A stretch of 64,000 bases of DNA from Hyphomonadaceae bacterium (GCA_947474455.1 CANJIL010000002.1:1-64000), one strand, 5' to 3'; numbered from the stretch's first letter, positions 7,866 through 18,654 are shown. A program made the numbers and translations. Notes: generated by a model not told the origin, from the sequence alone.

Positions 7866-10800
7866 CTATTCGGCTTTATTCAGCGTCGCGGAACGAAGCT
7901 GGTCGAGCAGCGAGACGCTAGCCTCACCCGTGACAGGGAGGCCATTGTCGCGTTCGAACTGGCGGATGGCCTCGGCCGTGCGCGTGTTCATCGTGCCGTC
8001 CGCGGAGCCAGAAGAGAGGCCCAGACGTGTCAGGAGGCGCTGGGCTTCGATGATCTGCGCGGGCGTGGCGATGTCCCACGAACGACGGCCGAAGTCGCCA
8101 TTGGCGCGGGGAATGCCCCGTTTGGGTGCGAACGCACGAGCTTTGCGCTTGATCGCCTCAGCCTGGGTCGGTTGCATTTCAGCGAACATCGCGCGCGCCC
8201 GGCGGCCGGCATCCTGATCGCCAGCGCGGCCTGCGACCTCGTACCAGTAAGCCGCCTCCGGCTTGTCCTGGCTGAGGCCGAGCCCCTGTTCGTAAAGAAC
8301 GGCAAGATTGTACTGACTGTCGACCAGGCCATGGTCAGACGCCTGGCGGAACCATTCGACGGCGGCGGCATAGCTCTGCGGGCCGGCATCGCCTTCGGCG
8401 TAGAATACTGCGAGGTCGTGCATGGCCTTCACGTTGCCGCCGACAGCGGCTTTTTCTGTCCACGAACGAGACGCGGCCATGTCGCGCGGAACGCCTTCGC
8501 CACGCTCGTAGAGCTTGGCGAGGCGATAATCAGCCATCACCAGGCCACGGCCAGCCGCATCGCGCAGCATCTGGACGCCCTTGGCCTTTTCCCCGTTCTG
8601 CAGAAGCTCGAGCGCATAGTCGTGCAGCGCGACCGGATCGCCAATGCGAACGGCGTCGGCGAGCGAGATTACCGGTTCTGCGGGCGCAGCCGCGGCTGGA
8701 GCTTTTACCGATGCAGGTCTCAGGGTGGGTGCAGCCGGTGTGGCGGCGGTTTCCTCGAACAGGTCGGTCGCAGCGTGGGTGTCAGGGGCGGTTTCGGCAG
8801 CTCCAGCTTCGGCAGTTTCACGCGTCTCGCTGAACAGTACGTCGTCGGCGGCGCCCGTGCTCAAAGCATCGACGGGTGCTGCGGGGTCGACCTTGGCGAA
8901 GTCATCGCCTTGCGTCTCCTGCTTGCCGCGCATGACCGTGAAAGCGGCCCCACCAGCGACGGCGACCGCCAGCATGCCGGAGGCGATCAGCGGCCCCCTG
9001 CCGATGCCCTTTTTTGCGGAAGCGGGGGCGATGACGCGACGGCCTTGACGGGCGGCGCGTCTGGCTTCTTCCAGATAGCCGGCGGACAGTTTCTCGCGGC
9101 TGTCATCGGAGGGCAGATCGGCGACGAACTCGCCAGCAGTGACGGGGCCGAGTAGTACATCGTCAGTCTCGAGCAGGTCCTCAATGCGCGCTGCAGCTTC
9201 TCCCGAAGGCGGAGGGGCGACCGTCGCGGCAGGCATGTCTTCCGAGAACAGGTGGGCGTCGCGTTCATCGAACTTGCGGTCGAAGGGTGGCGGTTCTACG
9301 CCGACAATATCGGTAGTGCCGGCGACCGCGTCAGCTTGCCCAACAGCAGCAAGCGCCTGCGTCGCAATCGCGCTGTCGATGATGATATCCTCGGGGACGT
9401 CATCAACAATGACGTATTCGTCGGTCACGATCGGGATGTCGCGTGTGACCGCAGGCGCCGGGGCGCCGCGGCGCGTATCCTCAAGATCTTCAAGACGACG
9501 CGCCAGCGAAGAGACCGTCTTCTGCATCGGCGCAAGGAAGGCGGTCGACTGATCACCTACTTCGTCCATGCGGCGCTGCACTTCCGACAGTACGTCGCCA
9601 AGTTTGCTTTCGTAGCTGCGGCCAGATTCAGAGAGCCGGGTTTCGAAGGCGCGCAAGGACTCCACTTGCTGAGTCTGAAGGCGGTCAGCGACGCGCGCGA
9701 CCTGTTCGCCTATCTGACCGATGGCTTCAGCGCTGCGGCGCTCGCTTTCCTTGACCCGCTCATCAAGACGGTCGGCCAGGCGATCAATCTCGGTGTTGTC
9801 CAGCGGGCGCGCGGCCATGGCCGTTTCGGCGATGCGGTCAGACAGGCGCTGGACGCTTTCGTCCTGACGCTTCTGCAGACGTTCAGCGACCAGGGCGACC
9901 TGTTCACCAACCGCGTCGAGCGCGCCGGCGCTGCGCTTCTCCAGTATGTGGAGCTTGTCGTCTACCGCGGTATTCAGCCGGCCAAGGGATTCGACGGTGG
10001 AGCGATGCGATGTTTCGACGTTGCCCAAACGCGCGTCGATCGTATCTGCGAGGCGGGTTATTTCCCGGCGCACGTCGTCAATCGAACGCTGATCGCCGCG
10101 GGCTTCAACCGAGCGGAGCCGGTCGTCAACGGCGCGAGAGAGGCGCTCGACCTGCGAACTCATCGCTTCGACGGCGTCCGCCTGCCGGGCTTCTGCGATT
10201 TGCACTTGTTCTTGCAGCTGACGGATCGTGCGCTCGAGGCGCTCGACCTTTTCCGGATTGCCGGTGCGCTCCACTTCTTCAAGGCGGCGCTCGACATCGG
10301 CGCGCACTGCGTGAATTGGACGCGACAGGTCTTCCGCCAGGCTGTCGAGGTGTTTCTGAAACAGGGTCTGCAACTGGGCGAAATTCTCGGCTTGTTGCCG
10401 AGAGTCGCCGCCGCGCTCCACGCGATTATCGATATCCGTCACCGCGCGTTCGAGCACGCTGACGGCGGTGTCGGTCTTACGTTCGGCTCGGCCAAGGCGT
10501 TCTGAGATGCGCGCGACGGCGTCGCCGACGCTGTTCATCGCTTCGCGGGTTTTCTCTTCGATGCCGTCAACGCGGTCGAGCACTTCCTTCGACATCGCTC
10601 GCGAACGGTTTAGAGTCGTCTCGAGCGCACGCTCCATGCGCCAGGTCGTATCGCCAACGGCGCGCTCGGCTTTGGTTTCGAAAAGCTCGAAGCGTGTGGC
10701 GGCGTCGGTGATCTTGTTAATGCCGGCCTCAATACGGCGTTCGACCGAAGACATTTTCTCTTCGATCTGATCAACGCGGCCTGTTAGGTTTGCGGAGCCC

Positions 10801-11429
10801 GAGCGTATTGCATTGGCGACAGCCGCATCCACCGAGCGGGCGACATCATCGACTTTCGACGATACCTGGTTGACCTTGTCGTCGAAGAGCGCGTGGAAGT
10901 CGTTCTGGTCCTGCGTGCGAGCGTGCACGGTTTCCGAGAGGCGGTTGAGCGACGCTTCGAGCGCTTTAAGAGCGTCGATGGTTGGAAGGTTGCCGTGGCC
11001 GGTTTCAAGCGTGTCGATGCGAGAGCGCAGGGCGGTCTGTGTCGACTCTATCTCACCCATGGCGCGGGTGACCCGCTCGAGCGCCTGGAGTTGTGCCTTG
11101 CCCGACAAGTCGACCTTGCCCATGAGGCCAAGGATGGACTTGTCAATGCCGGAGACGGCCCGGGCCGAACGGGAGGTCGACGCCTCGAGTCGTTGGGCGA
11201 GCTGATCGATCTCTTGCGACATGCGGCGGAGATCGTGGTCCCCGGACGGGCTGGACGAGCGAGAGAAGGTATTGGAGAGGTCGATCTCCTCAAAGCTGCC
11301 GGAATCGCCCTCGAGGAGCAGTGAATTCAAGTATTGGCCCAAGGTCACGCCCTGCCGCTGGGCGCGCTCCCGCGCGAGTTCTCGCGCCTTTGGGTCAATT
11401 CCTTTAACGCTCCAGGGTCCCTGGGTCAT
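7866..11429 (-). CDS. podJ: PodJ-like polar localisation protein
   Basis: A 1187-residue protein with the architecture of Caulobacter PodJ. It starts with a conserved WSVKGIDPKARELAR motif (residues 6-20), followed by a very long Ala/Glu/Arg-rich coiled coil to about residue 670. An acidic linker follows, then one transmembrane helix near 810-832 (LIASGMLAVAVAGGAAF), a periplasmic linker, three to four Sel1/TPR-type repeats at about 925-1090 and a C-terminal peptidoglycan-binding domain at about 1115-1180. PodJ localises polar factors needed for pili, holdfast and flagellar-pole development. It is longer than the roughly 970-residue Caulobacter protein because of the coiled coil. It is monocistronic, with a dyad and TTAA boxes upstream. 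Confidence 0.87.
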   Translation of the reverse strand: MTQGPWSVKGIDPKARELARERAQRQGVTLGQYLNSLLLEGDSGSFEEIDLSNTFSRSSSPSGDHDLRRMSQEIDQLAQRLEASTSRSARAVSGIDKSILGLMGKVDLSGKAQLQALERVTRAMGEIESTQTALRSRIDTLETGHGNLPTIDALKALEASLNRLSETVHARTQDQNDFHALFDDKVNQVSSKVDDVARSVDAAVANAIRSGSANLTGRVDQIEEKMSSVERRIEAGINKITDAATRFELFETKAERAVGDTTWRMERALETTLNRSRAMSKEVLDRVDGIEEKTREAMNSVGDAVARISERLGRAERKTDTAVSVLERAVTDIDNRVERGGDSRQQAENFAQLQTLFQKHLDSLAEDLSRPIHAVRADVERRLEEVERTGNPEKVERLERTIRQLQEQVQIAEARQADAVEAMSSQVERLSRAVDDRLRSVEARGDQRSIDDVRREITRLADTIDARLGNVETSHRSTVESLGRLNTAVDDKLHILEKRSAGALDAVGEQVALVAERLQKRQDESVQRLSDRIAETAMAARPLDNTEIDRLADRLDERVKESERRSAEAIGQIGEQVARVADRLQTQQVESLRAFETRLSESGRSYESKLGDVLSEVQRRMDEVGDQSTAFLAPMQKTVSSLARRLEDLEDTRRGAPAPAVTRDIPIVTDEYVIVDDVPEDIIIDSAIATQALAAVGQADAVAGTTDIVGVEPPPFDRKFDERDAHLFSEDMPAATVAPPPSGEAAARIEDLLETDDVLLGPVTAGEFVADLPSDDSREKLSAGYLEEARRAARQGRRVIAPASAKKGIGRGPLIASGMLAVAVAGGAAFTVMRGKQETQGDDFAKVDPAAPVDALSTGAADDVLFSETRETAEAGAAETAPDTHAATDLFEETAATPAAPTLRPASVKAPAAAAPAEPVISLADAVRIGDPVALHDYALELLQNGEKAKGVQMLRDAAGRGLVMADYRLAKLYERGEGVPRDMAASRSWTEKAAVGGNVKAMHDLAVFYAEGDAGPQSYAAAVEWFRQASDHGLVDSQYNLAVLYEQGLGLSQDKPEAAYWYEVAGRAGDQDAGRRARAMFAEMQPTQAEAIKRKARAFAPKRGIPRANGDFGRRSWDIATPAQIIEAQRLLTRLGLSSGSADGTMNTRTAEAIRQFERDNGLPVTGEASVSLLDQLRSATLNKAE

Positions 11430-11471
11430 CGCCGCTCCGAATCGATGCGAGCGCCTATTTTTGCACCCGCA

Positions 11472-11518
11472 CCAACTGTCAGTTGGCCGAGATACGGTTA
11501 ACGGGCGTTAAACGTTAA
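11472..11518. promoter_or_regulatory. podJ upstream region: dyad plus CtrA-like TTAA boxes
   Basis: A perfect 7-bp inverted repeat CCAACTG-T-CAGTTGG lies at 11472-11486, 43 bp upstream of the podJ-like start. Three TTAA boxes follow at 11498-11501, 11508-11511 and 11515-11518. The first two are 6 bp apart; the canonical CtrA site is TTAA-N7-TTAA. A GAATC (GANTC, the CcrM methylation motif) sits at 11439-11443. The combination suggests cell-cycle control, but the spacing is not canonical. Confidence 0.4.
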
Positions 11519-11567
11519 TTGCCGCTCGCCGGGCCCGCCATTTCGCTTGAATTGACCTGCCGGGGAG

Positions 11568-11577
11568 GTAACGTTAC
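11568..11577. promoter_or_regulatory. Palindrome in the merR promoter, likely autoregulatory operator
   Basis: GTAACGTTAC is a perfect 10-bp palindrome 80-90 bp upstream of the MerR-family gene. It follows a TTGACC (-35-like) hexamer at 11552-11557 and would fall between -35 and -10 elements, the position where MerR-family regulators bind. The -10 element itself is poor. Confidence 0.45.
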
Positions 11578-11657
11578 GTATTACTGAGCGTTAATTAAAG
11601 GGCGCCGCCTGTGCTTACCCCACGGAGCAAAAAAACAAAAACAAACGGGAGGTAGAG

Positions 11658-12116
11658 ATGAAAACGTACACAATCAGCGAACTTGCGCGAGAATTTCAGG
11701 TCACTCCGCGCGCGCTGCGATTTTACGAGGACAAAGGACTTCTTTCGCCTACGCGTGATGGATTGAATCGTGTGTATTCAACGCGTGACCGGGCCAGACT
11801 CAAACTGATCCTGCAGGGCAAGAGCGTTGGGTTCTCGCTTTCTGATATCCGTGAGATCCTCGACCTCTACACCCTTGAAGGCCACCGGGCCCAGTTGAAG
11901 CTTTCGCTCAAGAAGTCACGTGACCAGATCAAGAATCTGGAAAAGCAACGCGAAGACGTCGAAGCAGCGCTCGATACGCTGCACAAGGGCGTCAGATGGG
12001 TTGAAGAGAAGCTTCAGGAGCTCGGACCGGGTGCGGAAGTGGAGCAATCCGCACGCGCTTATGACCGTGTGGCGCGCGCCGGACTCGACGGCGAGACAGC
12101 TCATCTAGATAGCTGA
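11658..12116 (+). CDS. MerR-family transcriptional regulator of beta-oxidation genes
   Basis: A 152-residue regulator with an N-terminal winged helix-turn-helix typical of MerR (TISELAREFQVTPRALRFYE, residues 4-23, then the wing with RVYSTRDRARL). A long dimerisation helix follows from about residue 80. No Cys-based metal site is visible in the C-terminus, which argues against metal sensing. Regulators of this type (LiuR-like) control fatty-acid or branched-chain amino-acid catabolism in proteobacteria. Here it immediately precedes an acyl-CoA dehydrogenase, thiolase and FadB-type gene. A good GGGAGGTAG ribosome-binding site precedes the ATG. Confidence 0.88.
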   Translation: MKTYTISELAREFQVTPRALRFYEDKGLLSPTRDGLNRVYSTRDRARLKLILQGKSVGFSLSDIREILDLYTLEGHRAQLKLSLKKSRDQIKNLEKQREDVEAALDTLHKGVRWVEEKLQELGPGAEVEQSARAYDRVARAGLDGETAHLDS

Positions 12117-12154
12117 CGTAAAGTCAGACTCGACACTGTCCGCCGACTGGTATT

Positions 12155-12178
12155 ACGCCGGAAGCTCGCTTCCGGCGT
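12155..12178. terminator. Perfect hairpin between merR and the acyl-CoA dehydrogenase gene
   Basis: Eleven-base arms (ACGCCGGAAGC and its complement) flank a 2-nt spacer. No T-tract follows, so it may be an attenuator or RNA-processing element rather than a classical intrinsic terminator. Confidence 0.4.
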
Positions 12179-12221
12179 CGCCTCCGTTGACGAGCGCGGC
12201 ATTACCGAAGGGTGAGGACAG

Positions 12222-14006
12222 ATGCCCAAATACCAAGCGCCGCTCAAGGACATGAAGTTCTTGCTTTACGACGTGCTTGAGATCGGCGCGTATTCAAATC
12301 TTCCGCGGTTTGCCGATGCTCCACGCGATGTCATCGACGCAGTGCTCGACGGTGGCGCAACGTTCGCCAGCGAGGTGCTACAGCCGATAAACGCTATCGG
12401 CGACAAACAGGGCTGCAAGCGGAACCCCGACGGTTCTGTGACAACGCCCAAGGGATTCCGTGAAGCATACCAGCGAATGTCCGACGACGGCTGGATGGCC
12501 ATCTCGGCTGACCCGCAGTTTGGCGGACAGGGGTTGCCGCGGGTAGTGGCGTTCCCGTTCCTAGAGATGTGTTCGTCCGCCAACATGGCGTTCTCGATGT
12601 ATCCGGGCCTGACGCGCGGCGCGGCCGAAGCGATCCAGCACGGCGGTTCTGAAGGGCAGAAGAAGACCTATCTGCCAAACATGGTGAGCGGAAAATGGTC
12701 CGGCACCATGAACCTCACTGAGCCCCAGTGTGGCACGGATCTTGGCTTGATCCGCACCAAGGCGGTTCCGCAGCCTGACGGCTCTTACAAGATCACCGGT
12801 CAGAAGATCTGGATCTCGGGCGGAGAGCAGGATCTAGCGGAGAACATCATCCAGCTCGTGCTGGCTCGCATCGAAGGCGGTCCGGAAGGCATCAAGGGCA
12901 TTTCGCTCTTCATTGTCCCGAAGTTCCTCGTGAATGCTGATGGGTCGCTCGGCGCACGCAATGCGTTCCAGTGCGGCGGCCTCGAAGAGAAGATGGGCAT
13001 CCACGGCAACGCGACGTGTGTGATGAACTATGAGGGCGCCACCGGTTATCTCGTGGGCGAGGCTCACAAAGGCATGCGCACTATGTTTGTCATGATGAAC
13101 GAAGCGCGCCTCGGCGTTGGCTTGCAAGGTCTCTCACAGGCGGAGGTTGCGTTCCAGAACGCGGCAGATTTTGCGCGCGAGCGTCTGCAGGGCCGGTCGA
13201 TCACCGGCGCAAAATCACCAGACAAGCCTGCGGATCCGATCATCGTGCACCCGGACGTGCGCCGCATGCTCATGGACATGAAGGCGTTTATCGAAGGCGG
13301 CCGCGCTTTTGCCTATTGGACTGCGCTGCAGGGCGACCTCGAAGTCGTGTCGCCAGATCCGCATGTTCGCGAGAAAGCAGAAGATCGGATGGCGCTGCTG
13401 ACGCCAGTCATCAAAGCCTTCCTGACGGACCGGGGCTTCAAGAGCGCATCCGAAGCGCTGCAGCTGCATGGCGGCACGGGCTATACGCGCGAGCAGGGCG
13501 TCGAACAGTTTGTGCGGGATGCGCGCATTGCGCTGATCTATGAAGGCACGAACGGAATCCAGGCGCTCGACCTCGTCGGTCGCAAACTCGCTGCGAATGG
13601 CGGCCGGGCGGTGTTCAGCTTCTTCTCGGATCTGGAAGATTTTGTTTCGTCCAATGATGAGAACGAAAAGCTGAAGCCCTATGTTGACGGCGTGACTACC
13701 GCGACGGCTCAGCTCAAGGACGGCACGATGTGGCTTATGCAGAACGGAATGTCGAACTTCGACAACGCCGGTGCGTCCAGCCACGACTATCTGCAACTGT
13801 TCGGTTTGACCGCGCTTGCGCTGATGTGGGCCAAGATGGCCAAGGCGGCCCTCGAGCGCCAGGGCAACGGCGACCGATTCTACGACGATAAACTTGCTAC
13901 TGCTCGATATTATTTTGAGCGGGTCTTGCCTGACGCAACGTCACATCTCGCAAAGGTAAAGGCGGGCGCTGCGCCGGTCATGGCGCTCAGCGCAGACGCA
14001 TTCTGA
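12222..14006 (+). CDS. Acyl-CoA dehydrogenase (FadE-type, C-terminal extension)
   Basis: FAD-dependent first step of beta-oxidation, converting acyl-CoA to trans-2-enoyl-CoA. The 594 residues are longer than the roughly 380-residue classical enzymes because of the C-terminal extension of the 600-residue class. The FAD/substrate motif LTEPQCGTDLG is present. The catalytic glutamate is probably Glu441 in IYEGTNGIQ. GGTGYTREQGVEQFVRD precedes it, as in the family. It is the first enzyme gene of a rightward cluster with thiolase, a small membrane protein and a FadB/J-type protein, 105 bp after the MerR gene. Confidence 0.93.
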   Translation: MPKYQAPLKDMKFLLYDVLEIGAYSNLPRFADAPRDVIDAVLDGGATFASEVLQPINAIGDKQGCKRNPDGSVTTPKGFREAYQRMSDDGWMAISADPQFGGQGLPRVVAFPFLEMCSSANMAFSMYPGLTRGAAEAIQHGGSEGQKKTYLPNMVSGKWSGTMNLTEPQCGTDLGLIRTKAVPQPDGSYKITGQKIWISGGEQDLAENIIQLVLARIEGGPEGIKGISLFIVPKFLVNADGSLGARNAFQCGGLEEKMGIHGNATCVMNYEGATGYLVGEAHKGMRTMFVMMNEARLGVGLQGLSQAEVAFQNAADFARERLQGRSITGAKSPDKPADPIIVHPDVRRMLMDMKAFIEGGRAFAYWTALQGDLEVVSPDPHVREKAEDRMALLTPVIKAFLTDRGFKSASEALQLHGGTGYTREQGVEQFVRDARIALIYEGTNGIQALDLVGRKLAANGGRAVFSFFSDLEDFVSSNDENEKLKPYVDGVTTATAQLKDGTMWLMQNGMSNFDNAGASSHDYLQLFGLTALALMWAKMAKAALERQGNGDRFYDDKLATARYYFERVLPDATSHLAKVKAGAAPVMALSADAF

Positions 14007-14071
14007 CGGACGCACCGTTTGGCGTCCGCATCCTTCCCGTTCGCGGGGCAGTGATTCACAAGGAGGCCGGA

Positions 14072-15276
<1,205 letters not shown>

Positions 15277-15277
<1 letters not shown>

Positions 15278-15498
15278 TGCAGGTGAGTGAGGCGAAGGTC
15301 AGCGCGTTCGCCGTGTCGCTTCTCACGGGCGTCGGGCTGACTTTGATGTTCAACACTGCTCTGCGCGATCTGGGCTATGCCCTGTCGATCTCGGTTCCAG
15401 CGACCCTTGTGATGGCGGCGGTGCTGATGCTGTTCGCCTGCGACAACGTCAAGAAAGGCGGTGAAGAGCCGCCAAAACAGGCCAACAAAGGCAAGTGA
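15277..15498 (+). CDS. Small two-helix membrane protein in the beta-oxidation operon
   Basis: A 73-residue protein whose ATG overlaps the thiolase stop (TGATG), so it is translated from the same message. Two hydrophobic stretches (about residues 9-26 and 34-53) suggest a helical hairpin in the inner membrane, followed by a Lys-rich hydrophilic tail. A single Cys lies at the end of the second helix. The FadB/J-type gene begins one base after its stop. I do not recognise a family. Location and spacing imply a role linked to fatty-acid oxidation or uptake, but this is inference. Confidence 0.75.
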
Positions 15499-15499
15499 C

Positions 15500-17722
15500 A
15501 TGAAACTCGAAACCTTCAGCCTCGACGTGGACGCAGACGGCATCGCCGTCGCCACTTTCGATGTTCGCGGTCGCTCAATGAACACGCTGACGGCGCGTGC
15601 GATTCAGGATCTCGGCGCTATCGCCGACGAGGTCGGCTCGAATGCGATGATCAAGGGGCTCGTGATCACCTCCGGCAAGACGAGCGGTTTCTGCGCCGGC
15701 GCCGATCTCGGCGAACTCGGTGGCGGAAGCATCGAAGACGCAGGCCCCGCAGGCGATGTCGAAGCGCAGCTCAAGGCGGCATTTGATCGCGCGTTCCAGA
15801 TGAACAAGATCCTGCGCAACCTCGAGACCTGCAAGAAGCCGGTCGCCTGTGCGATCAACGGGCTTGCGCTTGGCGGCGGTTTTGAGGTCGCGCTTGGCTG
15901 TCACTATCGCATCGCGGCCAACGACAATCCCAAGCTGCAGCTCGGCTTGCCCGAAGCCAAGGTCGGCCTGATGCCAGGCGGCGGGGGCACGCAGCGTCTT
16001 CCGCGCCTGATCGGCGCACAGGCGGCCGCGCCCTACCTGTTGCAGGGCGACAGTATGACCGCCCAACAGGCTAAGGACCTTGGCGTCGTGCATGAGCTTG
16101 CGCCGACCGCGCAGCTGGTCGGCCGCGCGAAGGAGTGGGTGAAGGCGAACCCCAACGCCAAGGCGCCGTGGGACGACGCCAGATTCAAGATCCCGGGCGG
16201 CAATGCGAACACGCCGAGCGGCTCCATGGTCTTCACATTTGGCGCCGCGATGCTGGCGAAGCAGACCTGGGGCAATTATCCGGCGCAGAAGCACATTCTC
16301 TCGGCGGTGTATGAGGGACTCAACGTTCCGATGGACGCAGCCCTACGCATCGAGAGCCGTTATTTCGTGAAGACGTTGATGACGCCGGAAGCGAAGGGCA
16401 TGATCCGGTCGCTGTTCCTGTCGATGCAGGAACTCGGCAAAGGCTCATCGCGCCCGGCTGGATATCCGACGTATGAGGTCAAGAAAGCGGCTGTGGTTGG
16501 CGCGGGTCTCATGGGCGCGGGCATAGCCTATGTGCAGGCCAAGGCCGGCATAGAAACCATCCTGATCGACCAGAGCCAGGAAGCGGCTGAGAAGGGCAAG
16601 GACTATTCGCGCAAGCTCGTCGAGAAGGACGTCTCGCGCGGCAAGATCAGCAAGGAGAAGGGCGAGGCTCTGCTCGCTCTCATCACGCCGACGACGGACT
16701 ATGCACTGGCGGAAGGGGTCGACATCGTGGTTGAGGCGGTGTTCGAGAATCCGGAGATCAAGGCGGTGGTCACCAAGAAGGCGGAGGAGCAGCTTGCGGC
16801 ATCGGCGGTGATGGGCACCAACACATCAACGTTGCCGATCACGGGGCTTGCGAAATCATCGGTGCGGCCAGCCAACTTCATCGGCATTCACTTCTTCTCG
16901 CCGGTTGAGCGTATGGGTCTCGTCGAGATCATCAAGGGCAAGGAGACGTCCGAGGAGACGCTTGCCAAGACGATGGACTATGTTCTCAAGATCAAGAAGA
17001 CGCCGGTCGCGGTGAATGACTTCCGCGGCTTCTACACCAGCCGCGTGTTCGGCACATATCCGGAAGAAGGCCTGACGATGCTGGCGGAAGGCATCGCTCC
17101 GGCGATCATCGAGAATGTCGGCAGGATGGCGGGCATGCCGATGGGGCCGCTGGAAGTATCCGACTCCGTTGGCGTCGACACCATGCTGAAGATCGGTCGC
17201 GAGAGCGCCAAGGCCGTTGGCAAATCCTACGAACAAAGCCCAGTCGGCGATGTCACCACATGGCTGGTGGAAACGCAGAACCGCATTGGCCGCAAAGCCA
17301 ATAAGGGCTTCTACGACTACAACGAACAGGGGAAACCTTCGCGGATCTATCCGGATCTCGCCAAGAAGATCGAAGTGAAAGTCAACGATTGTCCGCCGGC
17401 GTTGAAGGCGGAGTTGACGAAGCGGATGCTCTATCGTCAGTGCGTGGAGGTCGCTCGCTGCTTCGAGGAAGGCGTTATCACTGACGCGCGTGATGCGGAT
17501 ATCGGATCGATTCTGGCATGGGGCTTTGCTCCATACTCGGGCGGCGTGTGTTCGTTCGTGGACCTGAAGGTTGGGATCAACAAGTTCGTGGAGGAGTGCG
17601 ATCGTCTCGCCGAGCAATATGGCGAGCGCTTCCGTCCTAACGCGCTGCTTCGCGATATGGCGGGGAAGGGGCAGACCTTCTACTCGCGCTTCCCGCCCAA
17701 AGATCAGAAAGCGGCAACCTAA
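15500..17722 (+). CDS. Bifunctional enoyl-CoA hydratase / 3-hydroxyacyl-CoA dehydrogenase (FadB/FadJ type)
   Basis: Multifunctional beta-oxidation protein of 740 residues. The N-terminal crotonase domain (about 1-190) has the oxyanion-hole region NGLALGGGFEVALGCHYRIA split across two glycine turns, and LPEAKVGLMPGGGGTQRLPR. The NAD-binding domain begins near residue 330 with GAGLMGAGIAYVQA, and the dehydrogenase C-terminal domains follow (NDFRGFYTSR, PMGPLEVSDSVGVD). Together with the upstream dehydrogenase and thiolase it completes the cycle. It starts one base after the small membrane gene. ATG 15500 is preferred; upstream in-frame codons overlap that gene. Confidence 0.94.
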   Translation: MKLETFSLDVDADGIAVATFDVRGRSMNTLTARAIQDLGAIADEVGSNAMIKGLVITSGKTSGFCAGADLGELGGGSIEDAGPAGDVEAQLKAAFDRAFQMNKILRNLETCKKPVACAINGLALGGGFEVALGCHYRIAANDNPKLQLGLPEAKVGLMPGGGGTQRLPRLIGAQAAAPYLLQGDSMTAQQAKDLGVVHELAPTAQLVGRAKEWVKANPNAKAPWDDARFKIPGGNANTPSGSMVFTFGAAMLAKQTWGNYPAQKHILSAVYEGLNVPMDAALRIESRYFVKTLMTPEAKGMIRSLFLSMQELGKGSSRPAGYPTYEVKKAAVVGAGLMGAGIAYVQAKAGIETILIDQSQEAAEKGKDYSRKLVEKDVSRGKISKEKGEALLALITPTTDYALAEGVDIVVEAVFENPEIKAVVTKKAEEQLAASAVMGTNTSTLPITGLAKSSVRPANFIGIHFFSPVERMGLVEIIKGKETSEETLAKTMDYVLKIKKTPVAVNDFRGFYTSRVFGTYPEEGLTMLAEGIAPAIIENVGRMAGMPMGPLEVSDSVGVDTMLKIGRESAKAVGKSYEQSPVGDVTTWLVETQNRIGRKANKGFYDYNEQGKPSRIYPDLAKKIEVKVNDCPPALKAELTKRMLYRQCVEVARCFEEGVITDARDADIGSILAWGFAPYSGGVCSFVDLKVGINKFVEECDRLAEQYGERFRPNALLRDMAGKGQTFYSRFPPKDQKAAT

Positions 17723-17756
17723 GGAACTGCCGCTTATCGCCGGTGCTTGATGTGTG

Positions 17757-18563
17757 TTAAGCGTGCACTGCGATTGCGCCTTCCATCTTCCAGTTCGCGG
17801 GCTTGTCGCGCCAGCGGCGTCGGTTGGCGGCGGCCTTGGCGCCGAACGCGGCGAGAACGGCATCGAGGGCGTCGGCGGATCTCAGCATTTCCTTGCGGTC
17901 GGCGTCGTCGATCATCAGGTGCTGTTGCTCTTCAAGGTGGGTGACAATATTTGCGCGCACCGACTTCCCCTCGGCGTCGGAATAGTTGGCGTGCGGCAGT
18001 TTCCAGGCGCGGAGCTGGGCGGCTGGGAATGTCTCGACCAGCATGCCGGGCGCGTCCTTCCAGGGCCAGATAGGGCGCTCGGCGCGCGCCAGAAGAGTGA
18101 GGCAGGCCGCGGCGAAGGGCGCGCCGGGTCTTGCGCCATTCCAGAGCGTTGAGCGTGACGCATTGTGCTGGCGCTCGGTGATGCGGCTGGGTTTGGCGCT
18201 GGCCAGAGGCGCATGGGCGCGCGCGTAAGCCAGGATGGCGGCGCCACGCGGAAAGGGTCGGTCATCAGCAGCCGGGAGCTGCGCAATGTCTTTCAAGAGC
18301 TGCGCGTGGCCGCCAGAGGGCATGTGGGCTTCGGGCAAACAGAAGGGCGCGTCTATTGCGGCGGCGCGGTATCGGCCTTCGCGCAATAATGCAGCCAGGT
18401 TCTCAAACGGGTGACCGTCGCCTTCGAGCTTTTGCACGGGACGCAGATCTACGAGGCGTGGGCCTTCCAAGGCTGCGATCCATACCGTCGGCTTCGCGTA
18501 GACGGGGCGCCACGGGCCAGCGCCGCCAGAGAAGTCGATACCGAAGAAGCGGGCGTCGCTCAT
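17757..18563 (-). CDS. DUF429 domain protein
   Basis: A 268-residue protein beginning with GIDFSGGAGPWRP and containing an acidic AAIDAPFCLP block, features of DUF429 proteins with an RNase-H-like fold. The function of the family is not established. It is transcribed toward the beta-oxidation cluster, with its stop about 35 bp from the FadB-type stop. ATG 18563 is chosen; an in-frame ATG 18 codons upstream would extend into the promoter region of the divergent TetR gene. Confidence 0.7.
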   Translation of the reverse strand: MSDARFFGIDFSGGAGPWRPVYAKPTVWIAALEGPRLVDLRPVQKLEGDGHPFENLAALLREGRYRAAAIDAPFCLPEAHMPSGGHAQLLKDIAQLPAADDRPFPRGAAILAYARAHAPLASAKPSRITERQHNASRSTLWNGARPGAPFAAACLTLLARAERPIWPWKDAPGMLVETFPAAQLRAWKLPHANYSDAEGKSVRANIVTHLEEQQHLMIDDADRKEMLRSADALDAVLAAFGAKAAANRRRWRDKPANWKMEGAIAVHA

Positions 18564-18654
18564 TGCGGCAAGTTGAATGGGATTGACCACGCCGCCAATC
18601 CCCGTGACATGCCGCAACCTTGACAGAATGCGGCATTATGGGCGCCCTGGCTGG

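Noticed and set aside
9252-10505. A 417-residue open frame antisense to the PodJ coiled coil
   Set aside because: Shadow frame; no domain, no start context, and the opposite strand encodes the conserved protein.
11591-11598. TTAATTAA as a CtrA site of the MerR gene
   Set aside because: The two TTAA boxes are directly adjacent, without the 7-bp spacing.
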